This document shows, piece after piece, positions 21,126-34,100 of a stretch of DNA of 64,000 nt. Location of the stretch: assembly GCA_032358255.1 (NCBI GenBank), contig JAULBX010011323.1:1-64000 (forward strand). The letters run 5' to 3'. The first letter of the stretch is position 1. Each line of letters opens with the position of its first letter. The notes under the pieces were generated by a model. It made no database searches and was not told the origin of the DNA. It saw only the letters and a program-made list of their open reading frames with translations. The stretch comes from Heterotrichella gracilis (lineage: Eukaryota; Sar; Xanthophyceae; Tribonematales; Xanthonemataceae). The translations under genes and the position numbers were made by a program.

Positions 21126-22674
21126 TGTGGGATGTGAGATGTGGGGATGGGTGTGGGGAAGAAAACTAGTGCCTCTTCCTCTTGTCATATGTGTGCTCCT
21201 GGACAATATGCGCCATAGCATGCCTGGTGGTTGCTGCACCCAGCGGTCTGACGCCCTGACATGTGTGCTCCAGTACGTGGCCCTTATACGAGGCTGTATA
21301 TATGCCCTATCTACCCTACACGCCTTATCTGGTATGACATGGTATGTGTGCCCCTGGATGGCTTTCAACAGACGGTCCTATGGGTGTGGCTGCGCCTTAG
21401 TGCGCATGTGTATGCGCCCTAGAATGGTAAGACAACAAAGCCCTACACTTCGTGCTTGAAGAGTGCCCTGTATGCGCCCCCACCAATATATGCCACATGC
21501 ATCACCCGTGATGATACAGCTGGCCGCTCTGTGCGCTGGCGTTTACTAGTTTTAGCCCTATGTGTGTATGCATGCACGAGCAAGGTTTGATAAGTCATGC
21601 GCTTGCCTACTGTATATGCGGCCCTCAGTAACGTTCAGCAGGTCAGATAGTTTCGCTGTTTTTGCCTCTGGTACATGACCTACATATGTACATTCCCCCC
21701 ATAGGTGATACGACTGGTGCATGCAGGATGGGGTGGCTGGGCAATGCATGCGTGCATATGCTTCCCCCCAACTCCTCCCTTTGCACACGCACCACTCCAT
21801 TTGGCTGTTGGAGGTAGCTAGGGACGGGCTCAGGGGCGGGTGTGGGGGCGGAGTGGCCTACGGAGGGGGGAGGGGTGGCGGTGACAAACCATCACCAGTC
21901 CGACGAAGCAAACAGGCATGACGCATAGGCATATGCATGAAACATTAGCAGCATAAGCAAGCGTTAGGATTGCACTTTTATCCTGTTTCGGTGGTTTTCG
22001 CGAGTAATGTGCGAGAGCAGTCGTGGGGAAAGGCAAGTAGTAGCATGGCGGGGGGGATGCCTCCCACATGGTGGAGTACGGAAGATATCGCCGCCCGGTT
22101 GGTGGGATAAAAACTAGCCTAGCTTACTTTTCCTGGCGAACACGCGCACGCTCCTGCGCAGGGGCCGGGGCGCAAAGGGGGCGTTTGTGGCACCCGCCCG
22201 CTGGGTGGGGGTGGCTAGCGCCTGCCTGGATGCAAGCACCACCATGGTTGGACCGCCGCCACTCTTGGTATGACCTGGCAGCTGGATGGGGGAGGTGCGC
22301 TTGGCAAGTGTGTGAGGGAGGGGCTAAAGCTGGTCTCATACGAGCTGGTTTAGAGGCAAAAACTTGGGGAGGTTGTTTCTGCCGGCTGCTGTCAAGTAGG
22401 TTGCCACTAGGATTCACCTGCGAACGACACGTGGCAGATAAACCTTCTTAAAAAATGGTGCCACTATTTCCAGTTGCCCATACATACCTGCCTTGCTTGC
22501 TTATAGGGCTCGTGAATCAAGCGTAATATTAGTTCAAAAACCCTGCCATTGCCAGCAGTTGAAACCTGGTACCATCGCTCCGCACCCATTGCACCATCAC
22601 CGCATGCATGCAAACTCCCGTTTTATCCTAGCGCTTAATACAGCTACATTGGTCACCCCGTAGACGAACAAACC
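21126..22674. other. Region expected to hold the TIC40 5' exon and promoters
   Basis: TIC40 (minus) and the PsbP-like gene (plus) diverge from here. The most transit-peptide-like minus-strand frame is 22417-22124 (basic, Pro/Ala/Ser-rich), but its splice phase does not obviously join the exon at 20938, so I leave it unassigned. No other gene is visible. Confidence 0.4.
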
Positions 22675-25661
22675 ATGTATCTAACAGCAGCCAACCGGCT
22701 ACAATGCGTGGCAAGCGCTTCTGGGCCCAACAGGAGCGAGCACGTGCACACACGAGGTAACACCACCACCCACAGCCTATCGACACCCATTGACAACCAA
22801 CCCACCGTGGCTCATACGTTTAAACACCACATTTTATCAGTCGAATCAGTCCGTGTGCGTCTCAAGTGGAAAGCTGCGGTCAGGCAGCCAGAGGGGAGCT
22901 GGCGATGGTGGTGCTATTTGTCTTATCTGTGCCATCTAGTACTGCCAGTACTTCCTTCTAGCTGTTGGCACGTTGCCCTGCTCCTGAGCCTCAACCCTAG
23001 GGGTTTCTACCGTACAACATATGCAGCCCAAACCACTATATCCCCTGATTAAGCACACCATATATGCAGAGATCTGCTGTCACCCTTCAAGCACCCACTC
23101 AAACCGTTCGCACACACCCCACACAAACCCCGGCCTCCAAACACACCACCCTCCACACCACCCCCCGCACTGAACACCCCTGCTGCAAGTATTCACACGT
23201 ACCTTTTCGCAACCCTCCTTGACCTTCCTCCCCGGCACTGCAACACCCCTGTCGCACACTCCACCCTCTGGTACTCACCTGCACACTCACCCACCAACCC
23301 ACTAGTCCCGCACACCCACTCAACCACCTGTCCCCTTATGACAACCCACCCACCCATGCGCACACACTCTCATTGGTCCCCACCCACCCACCCACCCACT
23401 AGCCCTCACCTTCAACAGGCAGCCGCACACCTCAAATACACGCCACGCCTGGGGATGCGCAGCCAATCTCCGCGGGTCCCTCAAGGAGGCAGTGGCTCAA
23501 GGGTGCGGCGGGGGCACCACTGGCAATATGGCTGTAAGTCCTGCCGCGATCCCCAACACACTGGCACGAACATGTGGCACCACCTGCCATCGCCTGTGTT
23601 GCCAGCAATCCCCCACCACCCACGGGGAAGGGACTGGGGTGCCCCCTTGGGGCCCAATGCAGAGCTGCACACCAGCCCCTGCAAACCTTCAAACACTGGA
23701 ATACTCCGCTGCGGGCGACAACCTACAAACCCCGGACAATGAGCAGGTTTTTGTACTAATTTGCACTGTATGCTGGTCGCAGGTGTGGGCTTGGCTCTGC
23801 TCCCCCCGCACAGGCGCGCGAGGGGCTGGTGGTTACCCCCTTGGGCCCTAAGGCTGAGCTGCGCACCACGCCCCAGGGCACGGTTTTCAACTCTTTGGAA
23901 TTTACGTTTTCGGTCCCCGAGGGATTCGAGTATGCGCCCCCCCCTGCACCCAAAAGCACCGGCGTGCGGCTCACGATAGGTGCGCGCTGGTGTAGGGTTT
24001 AGGGTTTAGGGTTTGGAGTGAGGGGCCCAAGGCGTGGCTGCGCAGCACGGACGATCACGCGGGTTGATACACCTTTGTGTTCACATTTAGGTTTTAGGGT
24101 TGTAGAATTACAGGTACGGGAACTTTGGGATGCAGATTTTCGGGGGACGGAACCTTATTTCTTAACATTCATGTTCCCTGTCCCAGATTTGTGTTGGAGT
24201 AATCTCCCCCCTGTCACAAGGTGGGTGCATGGGGCACAATGGGCTTGGGGTTGTCTAACACCATTGGAACGTGGGTATAGGGTGTCGTTATGTTACATGC
24301 ATTCAAGCAAAGTAGGGTATAGGGTGTAGGATGATCACCTCTTCCCAGCTGTATCCGGGTGCAGGGTTTACGCTTTGCCGCTAACACTGTCGTGGCCACC
24401 ATGTGTGCCTTGCAGACCAGGGCCCTTCAGAATCCCCGATCAAGGCGCGCTTCACCACGCCCGATGGCAAAAACATCGTGGTCATTGTGCGGTATGCAAG
24501 CGAGGTGCAGCAGACGTTCTTCCAGGTGAGTTGATGGGCAAATGTGGGGTGCATGGTGGTGGGGCGGGTCGCATGGAGGTGCAGAAGTGAGGGATGAGCA
24601 GAGGGGTGGGTGTGTGGGTCACTGGACGGTGGGTGGTGGGGGGTGGTGGGGAGCGGGGCCACAGGGGGGGAAACATGCTGGTCATCGTGCGGTACGCAAG
24701 CGAGGTGCAGCAGACGTTCTTCCAGGTGAGTTGATGACATGAATAGATCAATGTGCATGGGAAAGTGGCGAGGTGGGGTGTGTGCAGAGGGTTGGGTGCG
24801 TGGGCAACTGGCACTGGGTGGTGGGTGGAGTGGGAGGGGAGAGGGGGGTCACAGTGCTCCTGGGGGCGCGCAAAACGCAGGGGATCATTGTGCGGTACGC
24901 AAGCAAGGCACAGGAGACGTTCTCCCAGGTGAGGTGATGGGGTGGGGCTGCATGTGGTAGATGCGCGTGAGGGGGGGAGGAGGGGGTCAGACAGGACGGT
25001 GTTGTGTGGCCTGCTGCATGGTGGGAGGGTTGACAAATTTGTGGTCCCCAAGGTGGTAGAATGCATGGAAATGTCCCGTTTTTTAAATTATTTCCTGTGC
25101 CTTGCAGCTGACTGACATCAGCCAATACGGCGACGTGGCCACCGCCGCAAAATTTGTGGTCCCCAAGGGGGGTAAAATACTGTCCCAGGGAGTGACCACC
25201 ATCCCCCTGCCTCCCAAGGACACAGGCACGGTGCGGGGGGTGGTGGAGCGAGATCCCGTCAACACATACAGGTGCGCATCCCTGCAGCAAGAACCCCATT
25301 ACAAATCAAAGCATTGGCGATGCCGCAGGGCTCCAAGAGGCAAGCTCCCGCACATATATAGATGTAGGGTTTAGGGCTTTGAGCGACTGCTGGCTGACGG
25401 GGGGCTGCATCTGGCAATAGCAGCGGTGCATGCACAAAACAATTATGTGTATCATTTACAATCAGAATGACAATCACATGCGACCACGCCTTGTATTACA
25501 GGTATGAGTTCCTGAGCGACGGGGGGCTGCACCTGGCGATAGCAGCGGTGGCACAAAAGGGCAAGCTGTACATCCTGGCTGCATCATGCAACGACAGCCA
25601 ATGGCAGGAGGCGCAGCCAACACTGGATAAAGTAGCAGACTCATTCAGCCTGTTCTATTAG
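22675..25661 (+). CDS. PsbP-family thylakoid-lumen protein
   Basis: Exons 22675-22756, 23419-23533, 23783-23979, 24416-24525, 25108-25271, 25502-25661 give 275 residues with all phases matching. PsbP relatives act in the thylakoid lumen in photosystem assembly or oxygen evolution. Targeting is bipartite: a basic/Ser-rich plastid transit region, then twin arginine and a hydrophobic core (PSRRQWLKGAAGAPLAIWL, about 48-66), then an APPAQA cleavage site near residue 77. This predicts Tat-pathway import. The mature part has LEFTFSVPEGFEYAPPP, GKNIVVIVRYAS, LTDISQYGDVATAAKFVVP, YEFLSDGG, LYILAASC and LDKVADSFSLFY at the C-terminus, matching the PsbP fold's ending (usually ..ADSF..). It could be one of the PPD/PPL paralogues rather than PsbP itself. 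The first exon is chosen because only its phase leads into the RR motif. Exon echoes are numerous, including two copies of the last codons after the stop. Confidence 0.87.
23633..23712 (+). repeat. Echo of PsbP-like exon 3
   Basis: CCCCCTTGGGGCCCAATGCA then GAGCTGCACACCA and CTTCAAACACTGGAA repeat 23835-23905 of the real exon, diverged and out of frame, about 200 bases upstream. Confidence 0.8.
24665..24935 (+). repeat. Two echoes of PsbP-like exon 4 donor end
   Basis: GTGCGGTACGCAAGCGAGGT, then GCAGCAGACGTTCTTCCAGG and TGAGTTGATG, occurs at about 24665-24735, and a more diverged copy at about 24880-24940. Both repeat the true exon end at 24485-24535 together with its donor. Copies are spaced ~195-210 bp. 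Confidence 0.93.
25035..25060 (+). repeat. Echo of PsbP-like exon 5 interior
   Basis: AAATTTGTGGTCCCCAAGG repeats 25149-25170, in the intron just upstream. Confidence 0.8.
25376..25430 (+). repeat. Echo of PsbP-like exon 6 start
   Basis: GGCTGACGGGGGGCTGCATC then TGGCAATAGCAGCGGTG repeats 25515-25550. A TTTAGGG-like run (TAGGGTTTAGGGC) lies immediately before it. Confidence 0.9.
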
Positions 25662-25784
25662 GGAGGCTGGGCAGAGAGGGGTTTGCGGGAAAAGGATGTT
25701 AGGAATGGAGTGGGTGTTTGGAGGCCAGGGGTTCGATCTGGGGCGCGCTTTGAGCTTGTAATAGGTGCTGAGATTTTTCATGGG

Positions 25785-26020
25785 GCTGCATCATGCAACG
25801 ACAGCCAATGGCAGGAGGCGCAGCCGACACTGGATAAAGTAGCAGACTCATTCAGCCTGTTTTACTAGGGGGGCAGGGGCTTAATCTCAGCCGGGCCGGG
25901 GTTGGATTGCAGTTGGTTTCCAAGCTGTTCATCCTAGCTGCATCATGCAGCAACAGCCAATGGCAGGAGACGCAGCCGACACTAAATTAGTAGCAGACTC
26001 ATGAAGTCTGCTCTATTAGG
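25785..26020 (+). repeat. Two C-terminus echoes beyond the PsbP-like stop
   Basis: GCTGCATCATGCAACGACAG and the following ~65 bases, through the stop codon, are repeated at 25785-25868 (near identical) and 25938-26020 (decayed) after the real end at 25661. They lie in the 3' untranslated region and cannot be alternative internal exons. Confidence 0.95.
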
Positions 26021-26679
26021 GGGCAGGGGCCATCTGAGACGCAAATCAGATCCATGGATGTAGGGTGCGCGGTTTGACTGTTGTCCACAGGGTGACTGGC
26101 AGTGCATTACTAATCAGCCAAGGGTATTGATTATGGCCATTGCTGTTGCTGGAATTGCTTGTGGGTGACGCCATGCCATCCGGCAGGAAACAGGGGCCGC
26201 TTCTGTGGTTGGCATTGCAAACTGCCTCCATTGTAACATTTGCCACCAAAGAAAGAAATCCATTGTGCCATTGAATCATTCCGGGACGGTTATTTGGATG
26301 GCCAGTGACCAATGGCTGGTGAGGTTCGACAATGTAACATTGTTTGCAACAGTTTGTTCACCCGGCCCTGGGGCCTGTGCTTCTCAGCGGCTATGTGCCT
26401 GTTAATCTGAACGTAAAGCAGCTTGCACAATGGGGACCGTATACATCACCACTATCACAGAGTGTCAATTGACGAGCGTTGCTAATGATGCAAAATCCAC
26501 CAGTCACTATTGCAGCGACTGCAACAAATAACTATTGGTACCGGACAAAATCCCTGACAAAATCATCCACGATGCCCATGCTGCACTGGGCAAACAGCAT
26601 GAGATAGAACCTCTGGCATGCCATTTGAAAGCTTTTCCCCTTCAGGAAGATTCAAGACATGAGCATTGCCTCCTTCCCC
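26021..26679. other. Convergent intergenic region
   Basis: Lies between the PsbP-like and SOUL A 3' ends. A TGTAA at 26232-26236 could end the PsbP-like transcript. No gene seen. Confidence 0.45.
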
Positions 26680-29600
26680 TCATCCACCACTGTCCTTCTT
26701 GCCCTTCCTCTCGACCCAAATCTCGTTGTAGCGGTTCAGCAGCACAATTGGCAGGTCATACACAGCCACCCACACTGTCTCCTCGCTGAACCTCTCCCCC
26801 TCCTTGTCCAGGATTGCACCAAACGCCTTGGCCTGGCAGCGTATGGCGAGCTCTGTGGCAAAGCCTGGGAAGCTGCGGGAGTAGGTGACCCACGAGGCGG
26901 AACCAATGTGCACATCGTCGGCATTGGGCTCTGGGATCTTCTTGCCGCGCTTCCCCTGCAACCATGGATGCATGCAGTTCAGAATGCTAGAGGAGGTACA
27001 GGATCATATCTACTCCCTGCCAGCCTGAGGACTTACAATAGGGGTGCTGTGGCATGTCATGCATTGCAGAGGCATGTGCAAGGAAAGGCGTGTGGTAGGT
27101 GCGCCAAAGGTGATGGCGCAAAGTAATACCATGATCATGCTTGCAAAGTTGGCCCTTGTTCCTTGTTTAAGCAGCAAGAGTTGTCGCACACCACACAACA
27201 AGCAAACTTCTGAGTTCTATTGTTGAAATATGGCACAAAGTGTGCTTGTTGCTTAGCATGAGAGAACTCTGCCGCTTGCCAAGGGAATGAAGTGCAAGTG
27301 TCAAAAAGCAAGCCTGATGGTATCACAGGATGGCATTGATTGGCAGCGCTGCCCAACAACATTGTATCAGCCTTATTAAGTGTCTTTGCTCTAGCACAGG
27401 TACCAAACTCTGTCGCTAATGCTTCAGCGTAATAGCATGGCTTCATCACCAAAATGGAGAGCTTAATGACACAGTGTGACGCCATGACATACACACCTAC
27501 GTGTTGGTGCACTGGCAGCAGGTGCACAAAAACAGATACATAACTCATTTTGCTATATAGATTGCGCATACACCATGCGTAAACTAGCTCACTGACAAAT
27601 TTATATTGAGTTAGGTATCTGGGCCAGTAGTTCTCTGGCGGGTCAGGCCCGGTTCAACAGTTGCTCAACCTCAAACCACCCATTCTGCACAATTTCCAGT
27701 TGCCTACCTGATACTCATACGGCAGGTAGAACCCGACTATGTAGGTTGCCATGCAATCATCCGAGTCGGTGCACAGGGTTGGTCCTGAGGAGTTGCTGCT
27801 GCGTGCGGCGATAGGCAAGCTGGTCATGACGGGTGTGGTCATGTCGATTATTGCCCTTTCCTTGTTGTTGCCATTGAAGTAGCGGGACAGGGCCTGCAAC
27901 AGAGACAAAGATTCAGTGGAATTACAATTAATTTAAACATATTCATTGAGTAAGATAGGAGCCTATTGTCCTGATTCAGGAGCACTAATTGAATTGGGGA
28001 CGTTCTTTGCCAAAGATGGCTGAGAATAATATTGCTTCTGTGAAGCCAAAATGTTTCTGTACGCTAAACATGGCATGGATTCCAAGCTTATTCAGTTTGG
28101 TTTACTGCCATGCAGGGGTGGATGGCGCTACTCACCGCAAATCCCTGCAGCACCGCCAGCTCATACTTGATGCTCTCCACCTTGATGTAGGCATAGTTGG
28201 CTGCGGGTTGACATCAATGGACGAGGCCATAAGTTGTATCAGTAAGTGAGTCAATTGGAACATGCACTCGCATGTTTTGGGAATCACTTAACAGGCATAA
28301 ACAAATCTCCTCTTTGGTCAAGGGTCTAACAACATGGCGTGCAAAGCTTTTGAAGTATGAAATACCGGTGCTGAGAATGTCGAGTATTGGGTGATGGCAC
28401 CTGGCTGTGCCAAGGAGTAGCATGCAATTGCTCATGGACTGTGCATTAAGTGTATGCAGCCAGGTCACAAGCGCTGGGAGATACAGCATTGCCCGCAGCG
28501 CAATGACACTCCTGCCCAGCGGAGTGCCATTGTGGATGCATAGTTCCAACAGCATCCGGTAAACTAGGACCCCTTAACGTTTTCCTTCCTTGACATATAG
28601 GGATCCAAGTTTACTGGGTGCGCTTGGAAATATGCATCAACAATAGCCCTTTGGCAGGCAGGAGTGGCATTGTGCGCATTGCTGTTTTCTACATCACCCA
28701 ATACTCAGTACTCAGTATTCAGAGTCGTGGGGATGGCTTGGGGTTACATAAAATGGCAGCACTTTGCAGATGATCCATTGCCGTCAAATTTGCGTTGACG
28801 CTGACGGCCATTGCTGTATATTCTGCACAGGTCACAGATTTCTGCCATGGATTTATGACTCACTAGGAATCTGCCTCATCGGCATGAAGTATAATGCAAT
28901 GTAATGTAGTGCGCATAGTGCATAATTCCTCGTGTGTTGCAAAGCTTGTAAAAAACTGGTTCAGAAGTACCACAAAAGCATCATGCCTCTGCCGTCTGCT
29001 TCTGAGAGTAGTAATGCCCCAGTACTGACATCAATACTACTAGACACATTACTATCAGATGGAGACAGCATAGGCATGATGCTTCTGCAACATTTGTGAA
29101 CTGTAATGCTTGGGAACCATCCGGCATTGTGGAGGCCTAGTAGTAGGTTGGTGGTAGCACTGTCAGCCCCATGCGCAGGCTCGTATGTGACCTTGCGCAT
29201 GTGGCTAACAACAATAATGTCACCATCAGCCTAACATACAGTTGGGCCTTGGCAATGATTGCCCAATAGCAGATTGTCGCAAGCAAAACTTGGCCAGGGC
29301 GGTGTGTTACTATGATAGATAATCCCCATCATTGCATGGACTTGCGTCCCTCCCCCTCGGCTAATGCAATGCGTATATGGGCAATAATGTGCTTTGAGAC
29401 AAAGTACTACTTGTTCAAAAAAGACACAGATAGCATGGGCGCCTTACGATAAAACTCACAAATATTTTCAAATTCTGCAGTCTGTTTGTGCATCCTCTAC
29501 CGTTCTGCATCCTCTACCGTTCTGCTAGGAGACGGGGTCCCTCTACCCTCTACCCCATAAGGTTATCATCACATGACGGTAGTGCTGCTTTGTAATACCA

Positions 29601-30100
29601 ACCCTTGAACAGCTACAGCACCATGCAACAAACATAACTGCCACGCACTGCACTGACCTGAGAGGCATATATGCGTCTCAAAGGTTATTGGTTGTATCCA
29701 AGTCAAGAAGCAAGCAGGCAGGCATGGCCCACTTGCAATTGCAACTGCAGATGCTAGTCCACCTACCTTTCTCATAGTCCCTCACTTCATACTCGTCATA
29801 CTCCTTCACCACCTCAAACTTGGGGCAGTCCAGGTCCCTACAAAACTTGGGTGGCGTCCACTTATCATGGTGCTTGTGATGCTTGTGGTGCGTATGATGC
29901 CCATGGTCCAGTCCAAGCTTGTCCGCCACAGTAGAGAAGACTTTGGCGCTGGTGGAGCTGATCTTGTCCTCGACAGACCCCACTTTCTCCTGAAATTTGT
30001 TCAGAACTCTTGCCAGCAAGCTGTTGTTGTCCAGGTTGAGGGCAGAACTGGCACAAACAAGAGAGCCCAATAGGGCCACAACGAGCAACTTGCGGTTCAT
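26680..30100 (-). CDS. SOUL haem-binding protein A (secreted, His-rich)
   Basis: Minus-strand exons 30100-29767, 28200-28136, 27893-27708, 26955-26680 (286 residues, phases 1-0-0). SOUL/HBP proteins bind haem or tetrapyrroles. The start MNRKLLVVALLGSLVCASS is a signal peptide, so the product enters the secretory route rather than the plastid. A helical Lys/Ser-rich region follows, then a histidine cluster at ~66-78 (HGHHTHHKHHKHH) and a CRDLDC knot. The SOUL core starts at EVVKEYDEYEVRDYE, continues SIKYELAVLQGFA, RYFNGNN, IDMTTPVMT and IVGFYLPYEYQ, and ends with a VAVYDLPIVLLNRYNE block. It is the downstream paralogue of SOUL B, with the same intron positions. The His cluster is much longer than in B and may bind metal. 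Confidence 0.88.
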
Positions 30101-31104
30101 CGTGATATCAATAGGTGACACCCAGTGCACATTACCTCTGTGGACAGAGTTTAACCTGCGAGTTGGCTAAAACTATCAAGGCAGGCGAGCGGAAGGTAGC
30201 GCCTGTAGTCCAACTCAGTTTAACGTACGATAGTAGCTAATAAAGAGGTGAGCATGGTGTGTGCAACATATGTAGCATGGGACAGTGTCTGCGTGTGCAG
30301 GCGTGTATGCAAGGTACGTACTTTGCTAGCCTTAAACCTTGTAAGTGCCATGTCACAGCTTTCGGACTAATTTCTTGTGCTGCAGCTGGCAAGAATGTGT
30401 GTCATTTTAAATTCAGTACATTATAAATTTTAACAATTTATTAAAAAGCGGATACAGCCAAGTTCGTGGATCAACAACACCTCAGAGTCCAACTATGGCC
30501 TGGTTGTCTGCCGGCCAAAGCCAATGCCAGTGACTCTCACTTGAACGCTTTTGGTGGCAACTTGCTCGTGGCCTAGTTTGATTGCTGCATTCGGTATAGC
30601 ATGGATTACAGAAGCATGGCAGTTCCCATCCCCGCGCAATGCACGCAAACATGTCATGCTAGGCTAACCCGGATCAGAATCAAGCTTTCAGCCTCACATC
30701 CCCCCCAGCAGTCGCAGATCCAGTGTGTGAAACTGCTCAAAATTATTGCCAAAACTCCTATGCGCATGCGCTAGCGCTTCCAAAGTCAAGAAACCCAACG
30801 CCATAGCTAGCATGCTGGCTATATTGTAAAACCGGTACATTGCTGCAATGGGCTATGCTGGGGCAGCATACTATTCTTGCAATGTGCATAAAAAACCCAA
30901 CCTTTAGCAGCACCTACTGATTACCAGATCGCATGCTATTCACTAAAGCAATGTAACACATTACTCTCCGCACAGGCTGATAACTGGCTGATACTTGCTA
31001 TATCGAGTACCAAGTGTTCAACAATGCAACACGTCAACAAGTACCCATTACCACATCCATTCCTCCATGATTTGAGGGTGATTCAAACCACTCACGAATT
31101 GATT
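30101..31104. other. Spacer between the SOUL paralogues
   Basis: Holds the SOUL B 3' flank and the SOUL A promoter. On the minus strand a TGTAA (TTACA near 30606 on plus) is a possible SOUL B poly(A) signal. No gene seen. Confidence 0.45.
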
Positions 31105-34100
31105 CTAAGACATGGGCATGGCCTCCCTGATGGCATCCACCACGCTCTCCTTCTTGCCCTTCCTCACAAACCCAACCTCGTTGTAGCGGTTGAGCAGCGT
31201 GGTTGGTGGGTCATACACAGCCACCCACACAAACTCGTCCTCATAGTCCTCACCCTCCTTGTCCAGGATGTCACTGAGCTGCTTGGCCTGCTCCTGGATT
31301 GAGCCCTCGGTGGCAAAGCCAGAAAAGTCACGGATGTAGACCTCGTTGGAGTCGATGGACCTCACGTGCACCTCGTCGCTCTGGGGCTCAGGGATCTCCT
31401 TGCCATGCCTCCCCTATGGAAGTACAGGATTACGAATGAGGGCTTACAGTTTGTGGTTAAGGTGGCAGTGGTTAATAGTGGACTACAGCAAAAGACCCCT
31501 AAGGGTCCCTCCACCCCAGAACATGACATTGATGGTGCAGGTGAGTGGAGAGCAAGAGGGTACTCTCCATTTAAGTTCAGACTTCAGATAAAGTTTTGAC
31601 ACCTGCATCCATCACAGGGCTGCCCGACTGTACTCGTAAAAAATTTGGCAGCTGACTTTGCAATATGTGTCAAGGTATAGGGTTTTGCCTGGGAGAGGTA
31701 ACGCTGGCAAAAAACTGACTAGATAGTCGACGTGCAGGTTTAGGGATTTAGGGTGTAGGGTTTCACCTGGTAGTCGTAGGGCAGGTAGAAGCTGACTGTG
31801 TAGTTTGCAGACTCCAGGCCTAGCTTGCTGGTCCTCAGGCTCGGGGTGGTGCCGTTGGTGTTGGGGATGGGCAGGCGGGTCATGACGGGGTTGGTCATCT
31901 CGATCTTGGCCTGCTCCTTGTTGTAGCCGTTGAAGTAGCGCAGCAGGGCCTGCAGGAATACAGTGCTTAGTTATTCATCAGCATTCAGCAATACAGCCAG
32001 CCAAGAGAGGCAGCGTGGTGGTAATGTAACAGACAGGTCCACATCCCTTCCCATCACAGCTACAGTGTCTAACCTAGTCAAAATTCAGATTGGTCAACTC
32101 CTTACGAATTCTTAAGCATGCTGGCCCAGGGCTGAAATAGACTCAAAGTTCAGCACATCATGGTATGGTTAATCCCGCGTGACCCATCTCCCTCCCAATA
32201 TTATGGCATATGGCCATGCTTGCATGCATGGCTGGCTATAATACGAAAACTCAACAACAAGGCAGCATGGTCTGGCAGCATGACTCAGTCTTGAGTCACC
32301 CACACGCGCCCCGAGGGCCCGGGGAAATAACACACTAATTACTTAAACCCGATGACATTATTTCCTAACCCCCCACAATTAATTTTTTGTTTATTACTTA
32401 CCGCAAAGCCCTGTGCCACCGCCAGCTCATACTTGATGCTCTCCACCTTGATGTAGGCGAAGATGGCTGCAAAGCGAAAGCAAACCAAAATCAGTCACTA
32501 GTCGAAGCACTGTGAAAGCAGGACAACTGCAGTGCTTGAATCACCAAGCTGTTTCTATTTCAGCTACGCTATCTCTGATTCAGCTCTGCTCAAGCAACTG
32601 CAGGCCCAGGTACAGTATGCAGCTCCGCGCACACAAGATTCAACATCTAGGTAGGTACATGGCATGCAATGCACATCGCCAAATCCTAATGTTCGCGACC
32701 TTACAGCATTTTTGCAATGTAGTACCCACATTTTAAGTGTTATTCGAGCACAAGCACAACATTCCTGCTACAGTTAGTTAGTTAGTTACATGCATTCCAG
32801 CAATACAGCCAGATTAGCACTCGGTCTTGCATATGCGGCGCCACGCAGCTCTTTCCTGGCACTGTTTGAACCACTTATTGATCCCACGCGACTTGAGATC
32901 CTGCTGGAGTAAGTCAGCCCATGTGGCCCTTGGCTTACCTACCCCCTTTGCCCCCTCTACCCTACCAAACACCATACATTTAGGAACCCTATCGTCTGAT
33001 AAACGTCCTAAATGTCCCAACCAGCGTAGCCTAATGTCCCTGAGTTTGTCACTTATGCTTTGTAACCCACATTTGCTAAGGAGAACGAAAGTAGGGGTGT
33101 GCACCAACCTAGAAACCCCACACAGAGCCCTTGAACAATTATTAAGGGCTGTCAGCACCACTGCACTAAAAATCCGGCATTTTGTGCGCAGACTAAATTC
33201 GCCTGTTATGCCACAAAACCCCTCTTGAGCGACGCAAAGGCGCCACCTGCACGGCTACAGTCAGCCTTGAAGAAAAAGCCTTACATGCAGTGGTATATGC
33301 CTCTGCACACATGACCATGGCTTGCCTATAGGCCTATCTGCTGATGGCCATGGCTTGCATATCAAATGGGCTAGCCATGGCTGTGACCCAATGCACTGCT
33401 GTCAACCACAGAAGAAGTGACCCAAACCTATGCGCTTGGCACAACTTTATCGCTTTTCTTCCCTAATGAGTCGATTTTACTACTGCAAACCCTCCCAGGG
33501 TCAAAACATCTGCGTGCAGCAATCAACTGGGTTGCCGTAACACTCGAGTGCAATCCCAACGCCTTGCGCCGTGCAGCCATTTTGACTCTTTGAGGCTTAG
33601 CAGTGAAATTTGATTCACCCCCCTCTTTTTTGGATAACTCTCTGGATAACTCTACACTCTCCAGCCACATGTGCCTCGGTACAGGATGTCTTTCTGTGAC
33701 AACCCCTCTGGAGGCACATCCAAAAGACAACATGCAACCCCAGCTGGAGGCTTGAAATCCCTAAGGCCAAAATTTGCTGCAAAACCCATTCCACCCACCT
33801 GTCTCATACTCCCGCACTTCATACTCCTTGTACTCCTTCACCACCTCGAACCTGGGACAGTCCAGGTCCCGGCAAAACTTGGGTGGCGTCCACTTGTCGT
33901 GGTGCCTGTGCCTGCGCTCCAGCCCAAGCTTGTCCTCCACAGTGGCGCTGACCTGGGCGCTGGCAGAGCTGATCTTGTCCCCGACAACGCTCAGCTTGTC
34001 CTCCACGTTGTTCAAAACGCTCGCCACCACGCTGTCGTCATCGACAGTGAGGGCGAAGCTGGCACACGCCAGCGAGGCCAGCAGGGCCACGACCAGCAGG

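Noticed and set aside
22124-22417. TIC40 transit-peptide exon candidate
   Set aside because: Composition is suggestive, but the visible donor phase does not match the exon at 20938.
24665-24940. Alternative cassette exons in the PsbP-like gene
   Set aside because: Copies lack a paired acceptor and carry frame changes; similar copies occur beyond stop codons, so duplication relics are the simpler reading.
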